Source: Solirubrobacterales bacterium
GTDB taxonomy: Bacteria > Actinomycetota > Thermoleophilia > Solirubrobacterales > Solirubrobacteraceae
Direction of reading: 5' to 3'
Assembly (NCBI GenBank): GCA_003151895.1
Contig: PLYX01000263.1
Span: 1 to 13,605, forward strand
DNA length: 13,605 bases
Below, one piece after another: positions 1 through 5,424 of the stretch (the stretch's first letter is position 1; each line of letters starts with the position of its first letter). Both the position numbers and the translations under genes were made by a program. The notes under the pieces were generated by a model that was not told where the DNA came from, did no database searches, and saw only the letters and a list, made by a program, of their open reading frames with translations.

Positions 1-33
1 GGGTGAGGCTGGGATGGGTGAGGCTCCCATCCC
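1..33 (-). repeat. Short direct repeat with perfect 8-bp hairpin at the left edge
   Basis: GGGTGAGGCT occurs at 1-10 and again at 16-25. GGGATGGG (11-18) and CCCATCCC (26-33) form a perfect 8-bp stem with a 7-nt loop. On the coding strand of the partial gene this gives MGASPIPASP, two related five-residue units. The repeat is cut by the window edge and may continue. Confidence 0.45.
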
Positions 34-354
34 CACGGCCGCCACGGTGGCGTTCACCGCGGTCGACACGGGCGCGCTCACGAGCGGCGTCTTGCGCGGC
101 ACCACTCGGGCGGGCGCGGCGGGTGCTCCGGTGCGCTGGACGCGCGCGGCGGCATCGGCGCTCACACGCTGCTCCAGTTCGGTGGCGCGCTCGGGCGCGC
201 GTCCGGCCCACTCACGCAGGCGCTTGATCTCGCGTGCTTGGGAGAACGCCAGCAGCGACAGGATCGCTATCCCAAGCAGGGCAGCGAACGCGGCTATGGC
301 GCCAACCTCGGTGAACGAGCTCGAAAGCGAGAGCGCGAGCGGCAGAGCGATCAT
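1..354 (-). CDS. Membrane-anchored protein, N-terminal part (possible LytR C-terminal-domain family), cut by window edge
   Basis: The frame is open from ATG at 354 to the window edge, giving 118 visible residues with no stop; the C-terminus is missing. A short hydrophobic N-terminus is followed by one clear membrane segment (about residues 17-38, AAFAALLGIAILSLLAF core). Next comes a charged, probably coiled stretch (QAREIKRLREWAGRAPERA), then an Ala/Pro-rich linker. The start is well supported because ATG at 354-352 overlaps the TGA of the upstream dehydratase gene (ATGA), implying translational coupling. From memory, this N-terminal pattern resembles Thermoleophilia proteins that end in an extracytoplasmic LytR_C domain, which would fit an envelope role. 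That domain lies outside the window, so the family call is an inference. The last visible coding bases form a short repeat and hairpin (bases 1-33, residues 108-118, Pro/Ser/Ala-rich). Confidence 0.6.
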   Translation of the reverse strand, partial: MIALPLALSLSSSFTEVGAIAAFAALLGIAILSLLAFSQAREIKRLREWAGRAPERATELEQRVSADAAARVQRTGAPAAPARVVPRKTPLVSAPVSTAVNATVAAVGMGASPIPASP

Positions 355-2375
355 GGATCCGGGGAGTCTATGAGGGTCGCAGGCGACTCCGCGCCGCGTC
401 CTGAGACGGACTCCGACAGCTCGGCCCGCACGGCCGACAGCTCGGACACCTTCGCGGCAAGGCCCGCCGCGTCGCCCTCGAACACCAGCAGACCGATCTC
501 GTCGAACATCGCCTCCACCGTCTCGGGGGCGAGCGGCTCGCGCTCGGCGAGCATGATCTTCTCGGCCGGGGTCGCCCGCGGCTGCTCGTAGCGGTTGAAC
601 AGCTCCTCTTGGAGCTTCTCCCCCGCGCGCCTGCCCACGATCTCCACCGCAACGTCGCGATCGGGATCGAGGCCCGACAGCTCGATCATCGCGCGTGCCA
701 GGTCGACGATCCTGACGGGGTCGCCCATGTCGAGCACGAACACGTCCGCCCCGCGATCGCCGTCGGACACGAGCGAACCCGAGCGGATGATCAGCTGGAC
801 CGCCTCGGGAATCGTCATGAAATAGCGCGTCATGCGCTCGTCGGTGACCGTCACCGGCCCACCACGCTCGATCTGACGGCGGAAGATCGGCACGACGCTG
901 CCCGAGGAGCCGAGCACGTTGCCGAAGCGCACCGCCGCGTAGCGGGTTCCCGCGAAGCGCGCGGTGGCCGCCTCCAGCGCGAACTCCGCAAGCGCCTTCG
1001 ACGCGCCCATCACCGTCGCCGGCGCCACCGCCTTGTCGGTGGACACGAGCACGAACCGCCCGACCCCCATCTCCCCCGCGACGTGCGCCACCACACGCGT
1101 GGCGATCGCGTTGTTGCGAACCGCCTCGACCGGATTGGCCTCCATCAGGCCCACATGCTTGTAGGCGGCGGCATGGAACACCACGGTGGGACGGTGCTCG
1201 GCGAACACCTCGCGCATGCGCTCGTCCTCCTTGCAGTCGGCGAGCACCGCGGCGAGCACCGAGGGCTGCACGTGACGCTCGTCCTGCAGCTCGCGCTCGA
1301 TCTGGAAGAGGTTGTCCTCGGCATGGTCGAGCAGCACGATCCGGCGCGGCCCCACCCGCGCGATCTGCCGGCACAGCTCGGCGCCGATCGAGCCGCCCGC
1401 CCCGGTCACGAGCACCGTCTCGCCGGAGAGGTAGGCGCCGACGCGGTCGAGCTCCATCAACACAGGCTCGCGGCCGAGCACGTCCTCGACGCGCACCTCG
1501 CGCACCTGCCGGGAGATCGCCCGGGTGGACGGGGTGGGCGGGCCCCTATCTTGAAGCAGCTCGAACACGGTTGGCAACGTGCGCACCGGCACCGAGCGCC
1601 TGCGGCACTCACGCACCACGCGCGCACGGGTTGAGCCGGGCGCCGAGGGAATCGCGATGATCACTTCGTCGGGCTCGGTCTCGTCGAGGATCCGTGGCAG
1701 ATCGCCTTCGGTGTTGCCGCGCACCTTGACGCCATCCATGCGCAACCCGTGCTTGCGCTGATCGTCGTCCACGAACCCGACGGGCCGCAACCCGAGCTCG
1801 CGGTTGCGCAGGATCTCGCGCAACACGAGTCGCCCCCCGTCGCCGGCGCCGACGATCAGCACGTTGCGCTCGCTGCGCCCCCCCGGCCGGAACCCGCCGA
1901 ACGGACGGCGCTCATACACGCTGCGCGCCACCACGCGCACGCCGATCAGCAGAAGCAGCGAAAGCAGGAAGAAGAGCGCGATCACGCCGTTGGGCAGCGT
2001 CACCGCGACCGTGCCGGCGGGCACCGCAGCCGTGCCGTGGTGGTGGATCTGCACAGGGCGCACCACATCGACCGCCACGACGGTGAGCAGCACGATCGCG
2101 ATCACCGCGCGCGCCACCGCCTCGTAGTCGCGCTGGCCCGAGTAGCGCCAGCGGCGCTGGTAGACGCGCGAGAGCAGCAGCACCACGAGACTGCCGCCGA
2201 GCACCCACCAGATGGTGCGTTCGCGCAAAATCGCGTAGCGGCCGGTCGGGCCGTTGTCGAAGCGCAGCTCGAACGCAAGGTAGTAGGCGAGCGCCACGAG
2301 CGCGCCGTCGAGCGCCAGCCTCGGTAGCGAGTGCCGGTAAAGGGAGAGAGCCGGCGAGCTGATCCGTCGGCGCAT
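351..2375 (-). CDS. Membrane-bound nucleotide-sugar dehydratase/epimerase, CapD/WbpM/FlaA1 type
   Basis: Predicted to modify a UDP-sugar, typically UDP-GlcNAc 4,6-dehydration, at the inner face of the membrane for surface polysaccharide or glycan synthesis. The 674 residues match the long, membrane-anchored form of the family. There are four hydrophobic segments (about 20-38, 55-71, 87-105, 127-150). A first Rossmann-like domain has GAGDGG at 176-181. The catalytic short-chain dehydrogenase domain has TGAGGSIG at 324-331, HAAAYKHV at 401-408 and STDKAV at 445-450, followed by M456 and K460. The Met-xxx-Lys pair replaces the usual Tyr-xxx-Lys, as in WbpM-type enzymes. The ATG at 2375 lies 21 nt after the DUF354 gene's stop and has AGGGA just upstream, so the two are probably one transcript. 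A non-conserved Pro-rich stretch at residues 276-283 (DRGPPTPS) coincides with a repeat-like sequence. The exact sugar substrate cannot be read from sequence. Confidence 0.93.
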   Translation of the reverse strand: MRRRISSPALSLYRHSLPRLALDGALVALAYYLAFELRFDNGPTGRYAILRERTIWWVLGGSLVVLLLSRVYQRRWRYSGQRDYEAVARAVIAIVLLTVVAVDVVRPVQIHHHGTAAVPAGTVAVTLPNGVIALFFLLSLLLLIGVRVVARSVYERRPFGGFRPGGRSERNVLIVGAGDGGRLVLREILRNRELGLRPVGFVDDDQRKHGLRMDGVKVRGNTEGDLPRILDETEPDEVIIAIPSAPGSTRARVVRECRRRSVPVRTLPTVFELLQDRGPPTPSTRAISRQVREVRVEDVLGREPVLMELDRVGAYLSGETVLVTGAGGSIGAELCRQIARVGPRRIVLLDHAEDNLFQIERELQDERHVQPSVLAAVLADCKEDERMREVFAEHRPTVVFHAAAYKHVGLMEANPVEAVRNNAIATRVVAHVAGEMGVGRFVLVSTDKAVAPATVMGASKALAEFALEAATARFAGTRYAAVRFGNVLGSSGSVVPIFRRQIERGGPVTVTDERMTRYFMTIPEAVQLIIRSGSLVSDGDRGADVFVLDMGDPVRIVDLARAMIELSGLDPDRDVAVEIVGRRAGEKLQEELFNRYEQPRATPAEKIMLAEREPLAPETVEAMFDEIGLLVFEGDAAGLAAKVSELSAVRAELSESVSGRGAESPATLIDSPDP
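1530..1550 (+). repeat. Probable mini-repeat copy in the CapD-like gene
   Basis: CGGGGTGGGCGGG (1530-1542) is identical to the lead-in of the fhaA copy (reverse strand of 12528-12516). The next bases, CCCCTATC, resemble ACTCCATAC. Unlike the fhaA copy, it lies antisense to its gene. It encodes DRGPPTPS (residues 276-283), a Pro-rich bridge between the two Rossmann domains that looks several residues longer than usual for the family. Confidence 0.4.
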
Positions 2376-2396
2376 TGTCCCTGATTCTAGGGCTTC

Positions 2397-3506
2397 TCAG
2401 GGCAAAAGTGGGGAGAGCAACAGTTCCACCAGCCGCCGCGGATCGCGGCGTGTGCGCGCCGGGACGGCGGAAGGGTCGCGCTTGGCCAGGTCCAGCCGGC
2501 CGACGCCGCCCAGCTTACGCAGGCGCCCGTCGGCGATCAGGCGCTCGTCGACCGCCCCCAGACGGCCCTCGAAGGTGGTGTACACGGGAGTGCCGAGCGC
2601 CACCGCCTCGCGGTTCATCGTGCCTCCGGCGGAGATCACGAGATCGGCGTATGCGATCAGCGACTGAGCGTCGATCGCATGCTCCGGCACCGTAAAACCC
2701 GGCACGCCGCTCAGCTCCGAACGCTGCGAGTCGGTGCGGGGCAGCACAACCGACTGCACCCCTTCCCTCGCCGCCGCGTCTCGCAGACGCTCAAGCACGT
2801 CCGCGAACAGGTCATTCTCGAAGCGGTGATAGAGCGACACCTCGGGCGGCGTCCTCACGACGACGAGCGGTCGCCCACGATCTATCCCCAGCTCGTCCAG
2901 CACCCCGGGATCGGGCTCGAAGTCGGCGAGGTAGTACTCCTCCTTCAGCCCCTCATACGCGCGCACCTTGCCCTTCGCGCCGTACCGGTCCAAGCGCTCC
3001 GGCGGGATCGCGTCGGGCACCACCACCGCCTGCGCCAGGCGGCAGTTGAGATGGTGCTGAACAGCCGCCCACTCGTAGTCGAAGGTCGTCGAGCAGGGGA
3101 TGCGCAGCAGCCGTGCCGCCACGCTCACGTCGTTGGAGCCGTGGCCGAGCGCTATGTCGAAGGGCGCTCCCGCCCGCCGGCGGCCGCCTCCGCGTCGCGG
3201 ACCGGGGGCTTGTCCATTCGTGAACGGGCCACCTCGTGTGCGTGCGCGCGTGCGCGGGTGCGCCCTCGCCCAGCGCACGAGCGCCGCCGAGCGGGATGCC
3301 AACCCCACCGCCTTGTCCACCAGGTGTTCGCCGCGGTGGCGGCCGATCGCCGTGTGCTCGATCCCGAAGCGATCGAGCAACTGCAGCGTTTGGGCGAAGT
3401 CGCGCGCCGTCACCTTCACGTCGTGGCCGTCCTCGCGCAGCAGCTCGATCACCGGGCGCATCACGAGCACGTGCGGGCTGTTGGTGAGGTCTATCCAAAC
3501 GCGCAT
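2397..3506 (-). CDS. DUF354 family protein, predicted GT-B-like glycosyltransferase
   Basis: The N-terminus MRVWIDLTNSPHV is the hallmark of DUF354, a family predicted to have a MurG/UDP-GlcNAc-2-epimerase-like two-Rossmann fold and usually found in polysaccharide clusters; its reaction is not firmly established. Further family-like segments are GHGSNDVSVAARLLRIP (about 121-137), PDAIPPE, YEGLKEEYYLADFEPD and the C-terminal ADLVISAGGTMNREAVALGTP (about 287-307), a probable nucleotide-sugar site. I chose ATG at 3506 because it gives the canonical start; an in-frame GTG at 3518 would add four residues (MRDR). Neither start has a strong ribosome site. Residues 82-114 form a very Arg/Gly/Pro-rich segment in the first domain that I do not expect from the family; it contains a degenerate hairpin (3207-3230). 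The gene lies just upstream of the CapD-like gene, so it probably acts on the same glycan. Confidence 0.85.
   Translation of the reverse strand: MRVWIDLTNSPHVLVMRPVIELLREDGHDVKVTARDFAQTLQLLDRFGIEHTAIGRHRGEHLVDKAVGLASRSAALVRWARAHPRTRARTRGGPFTNGQAPGPRRGGGRRRAGAPFDIALGHGSNDVSVAARLLRIPCSTTFDYEWAAVQHHLNCRLAQAVVVPDAIPPERLDRYGAKGKVRAYEGLKEEYYLADFEPDPGVLDELGIDRGRPLVVVRTPPEVSLYHRFENDLFADVLERLRDAAAREGVQSVVLPRTDSQRSELSGVPGFTVPEHAIDAQSLIAYADLVISAGGTMNREAVALGTPVYTTFEGRLGAVDERLIADGRLRKLGGVGRLDLAKRDPSAVPARTRRDPRRLVELLLSPLLP
3207..3230 (-). repeat. Degenerate hairpin mini-repeat inside the DUF354 gene
   Basis: Read on the coding strand, GGCCCGTTC, a 6-nt loop ACGAAT, then GGACAAGCC form a 9-position stem with six Watson-Crick pairs, one G-T pair and two mismatches. 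It encodes residues 93-100 (GPFTNGQA) in an Arg/Gly-rich insertion. The peptide resembles that of the hairpin in pknB (GGWVPIQNGTPP): both read GG, a variable part, then NG and a proline. I interpret it as a decayed member of the dispersed family. Confidence 0.4.
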
Positions 3507-3540
3507 CCGATCGCGCACGGTAGCGGGCTGGGCGACGATG

Positions 3541-3597
3541 TTGACGTTGACGCTGCATACAGGATCTAGTCCGTTGGTTAGTCAACTCGTGTATGCA
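3541..3597. promoter_or_regulatory. Divergent intergenic region with candidate promoters and an 8-bp inverted repeat
   Basis: The 150-bp gap between the divergent DUF354 and dedA genes has lower GC than its surroundings. On the plus strand, TTGACG (3541-3546), 18 nt, then TCTAGT (3565-3570) is a plausible sigma-70-type promoter for dedA. On the minus strand, TTGACT (3585-3580) with TGTATG 18 nt downstream is a weaker candidate for the DUF354-capD transcript. The perfect arms TGCATACA (3554-3561) and TGTATGCA (3590-3597) enclose two small self-complementary segments, GGATCTAGTCC (3562-3572) and GTTGGTTAGTCAAC (3573-3586). The inverted repeat overlaps both candidate promoters, as an operator would. 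No transcription-start evidence is available. Confidence 0.4.
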
Positions 3598-3668
3598 TCG
3601 CATGACAGCTTGCCTGCGCCGACCGACGCGCGTAGTCGTCAGCTCCGTGCAGGTATCGTTGCGCGCAC

Positions 3669-4364
3669 ATGCCACACCTGCTCGTGCTCGCGTCGATCTC
3701 TGAAACGCTCGTCAACGAAACCGAGCGCTTCGTCCGCGACGCCGGCCTGCCCGGGATCTTCGCGCTGATGGCGCTCTCCAGCGCCTGCATCCCGATCCCG
3801 TCGGAGGCGGTGATGCTGTTCGCGGGGTTCGCCGTCGCCGACCCCACCCAGAGCGGCTCCAGCCACCACATGACGATGACCGGAATCGTGCTCGCCGGAC
3901 TGCTCGGCACGATGGTGGGCTCGTGGCTCGCCTACGCGGTCGGGCGCGGCGGGCGCCTGGAGCTGTTCGAACGCCATGGGGCGAAGCTCCACATGGGACC
4001 TGCCCAGATCGAACGCGCCGACCGCTTCTTCCAGCGCTACGGCGAGCCGACGGTGCTGTTCGGGCGGATGGTGCCGCTCGTGCGCGCCTTCGTGTCGCTG
4101 CCCGCCGGGATCTCAAGGATGCCCCTCGGACGTTTCACCATCTTCTCGCTGATCGGCACGATCCCGTGGGTTCTCGCGCTAGCGCTCGCGGGGCACGCGC
4201 TTGGCAGCGACTGGACAAGCGTGCGCAAAGGCTTCGAGTACGCCGACTACGTAATCGCGGCGCTCGTCGTGGTGGGCATCGTCTATGCCGTCGTGCGGCG
4301 ACGCTCGCGGCCATCGACTCCGACACCAGAGGACAGCGAGCCCGCGGCCGACGTGCCGGCGTGA
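3669..4364 (+). CDS. DedA family integral membrane protein (SNARE-associated/VTT domain)
   Basis: The 231 residues have the DedA layout. A membrane re-entrant segment near 30-55 carries IPIPSE (41-46, with the conserved acidic residue). A glycine-rich segment (79-94, including GSWLAYAVGRGG) follows, then the signature FGRMVPLVRAFVSLPAGISRMPLGRF (131-156, with conserved Arg residues) and further hydrophobic segments at about 157-178 and 194-210. A charged tail follows. Family members maintain envelope integrity, and some have been reported to return undecaprenyl phosphate across the membrane. ATG at 3669 precedes the hydrophobic N-terminus; no strong ribosome site is visible. The next gene, uppP, begins 22 nt after the stop, so the two are probably co-transcribed; this supports a lipid-carrier role for this copy. 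A small polar loop at about 57-69 (ADPTQSGSSHHMT) may be lineage-specific. Confidence 0.92.
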   Translation: MPHLLVLASISETLVNETERFVRDAGLPGIFALMALSSACIPIPSEAVMLFAGFAVADPTQSGSSHHMTMTGIVLAGLLGTMVGSWLAYAVGRGGRLELFERHGAKLHMGPAQIERADRFFQRYGEPTVLFGRMVPLVRAFVSLPAGISRMPLGRFTIFSLIGTIPWVLALALAGHALGSDWTSVRKGFEYADYVIAALVVVGIVYAVVRRRSRPSTPTPEDSEPAADVPA

Positions 4365-4386
4365 GTTGACGCGGACGCGCGCGGGG

Positions 4387-5340
4387 ATGCGCCGGGCCAG
4401 TCGCGGTAGGAGCGTGCGGAGCGCCCCCAGGCTCCCGCTGCGCCATGCCGTGGCGCTCGGACTGCTGCACGGTCCCACCGAGCTGCTTCCGGTCTCCTCC
4501 TCGGCCCACACCACGCTCGTGCCGTGGCTGCTCGACTGGTCCTACGGCGAGCTCGACCCCGAGCTGCGCAAGTCCTTCGAGGTCGCGCTGCACGCCGGCG
4601 CGGCGGCGGCGCTGCTCGTGCGCCCACCGTGGGGGATGCGCGAGGGCCGACCATGGGGCCACGGCAAGGACGGCGTACCGCGGGGGCTCGACGCAAAGCT
4701 CGGCTTCTTCGCGCTAGCAGTGGTTCCGCCGGCGCTTGCCGGATACGCGCTGGGCGAGCGGATCGAGCAGCAACTCGGCACGCCCACGACGATCGCCGCG
4801 GGGCTGCTCGCCGGGTCGGGGGCAATGATCGCCGCCGAGCGCTCCTCACGCGCGCGTGTGGGGACGCCACGCGGAAGCACGCAGCTCCCTCTCGCGCGCG
4901 TGGGACGGACACCCGGGGCGACCACGCACAACGCAGATCAAGGTCCAGCCGCCGGCCCGGGGCCGCTCGACGGGCTCGCGCTCGGCTGCGCACAATCGCT
5001 CGCGCTGATGCCCGGCGTCTCACGCAGTGGGGCCACGCTCGCCGCGGCACGCGCCCGCGGCTTCTCGCGCCGCGACTCCGACCGGCTCTCCTGGAAGGTC
5101 GGCCTGCCGGTGATCGCGGGCGCCGCGTTGCTGAAGGGCACGCGGCTCGCGCGCGAAGGGACGCCGCGCGGACTGCGGCTCCCGCTCGCGGCGGGCGCCG
5201 CGAGCGCGTTCCTCTCCACGCTCGCGAGCACGAGGGTGCTCGGTCCGGAGCGGCGCGCGGCACTGCTGCCGGCCTGCGCGGCCTACCGCGGTGCGCTCGC
5301 CGTGCTTGTGATCCGACGCATGCGCGATAACACCTCCTAG
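4387..5340 (+). CDS. uppP: Undecaprenyl-diphosphatase UppP (BacA type)
   Basis: This membrane enzyme removes a phosphate from undecaprenyl pyrophosphate to regenerate the carrier lipid for peptidoglycan and other surface glycans. Both diagnostic motifs are present: HGPTELLPVSSSAH (28-41, catalytic Glu32) and MPGVSRSGAT (208-217, Arg213). They sit among hydrophobic segments in the usual order, ending in SWKVGLPVIAGAALLKG and a final helix. I chose ATG at 4387, 22 nt after the dedA stop, since upstream in-frame starts lie within dedA. A GTG at 4414 is an alternative that would shorten the N-terminus by nine residues. Two loops are longer and more Gly/Pro/Arg-rich than I expect. Residues 79-101 contain two related units, RPPWGMREG and RPWGHGKDG. 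Residues 155-183 include GTPRGSTQLPLARVG. Resistance to bacitracin is a possible side effect of family overexpression. Confidence 0.93.
   Translation: MRRASRGRSVRSAPRLPLRHAVALGLLHGPTELLPVSSSAHTTLVPWLLDWSYGELDPELRKSFEVALHAGAAAALLVRPPWGMREGRPWGHGKDGVPRGLDAKLGFFALAVVPPALAGYALGERIEQQLGTPTTIAAGLLAGSGAMIAAERSSRARVGTPRGSTQLPLARVGRTPGATTHNADQGPAAGPGPLDGLALGCAQSLALMPGVSRSGATLAAARARGFSRRDSDRLSWKVGLPVIAGAALLKGTRLAREGTPRGLRLPLAAGAASAFLSTLASTRVLGPERRAALLPACAAYRGALAVLVIRRMRDNTS
4861..5190 (+). repeat. Imperfect direct repeat pair inside uppP
   Basis: Bases 4861-4896 and 5158-5190 match at 28 of 33 aligned positions with one 3-nt gap, and both are read in the same frame (GTPRGSTQLPLARVG and GTPRGLRLPLAAG). 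The first copy lies in the loop insertion at residues 155-183 and overlaps a hairpin. That hairpin is CGTGTGG (4855-4861), loop GGACG, CCACGCG (4867-4873), seven pairs including one G-T. The second copy is beside a membrane helix. It may reflect short-range duplication or a shared inserted element; low complexity weakens the case. Confidence 0.35.
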
Positions 5341-5424
5341 CAGGCCAGCCATTCCCAAAAAAATAAGAACCTCACACTCCCCACCCACCACCAAGTCCAT
5401 ACTCAGGCGTTCGAGGCTCAAATC
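5341..5424 (+). promoter_or_regulatory. 84-bp leader of the discoidin kinase gene, with ribosome site and A-rich patch
   Basis: This short gap separates uppP from the kinase gene. It contains an A-rich run (about 5356-5368, AAAAAAATAAGAA) that stands out against the GC-rich surroundings and could aid promoter opening or act as an upstream element. GAGG at 5413-5416 lies 8 nt before the GTG start at 5425 and supports that start. A CCACCCACCACC stretch followed by AGTCCATAC (5381-5402) faintly resembles the mini-repeat core; I do not count it as a copy. No convincing -35/-10 pair or terminator hairpin was found. Confidence 0.35.

Noticed and set aside
609..1634. 341-codon plus-strand open frame opposite the CapD-like gene
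   Set aside because: His/Arg-rich product, no family resemblance, fully inside a gene with strong motif support on the other strand.
4283..5263. Minus-strand Arg/Ala/Pro-rich open frame opposite uppP
   Set aside because: Composition is that of a GC-skew shadow, and UppP signatures are intact on the plus strand.
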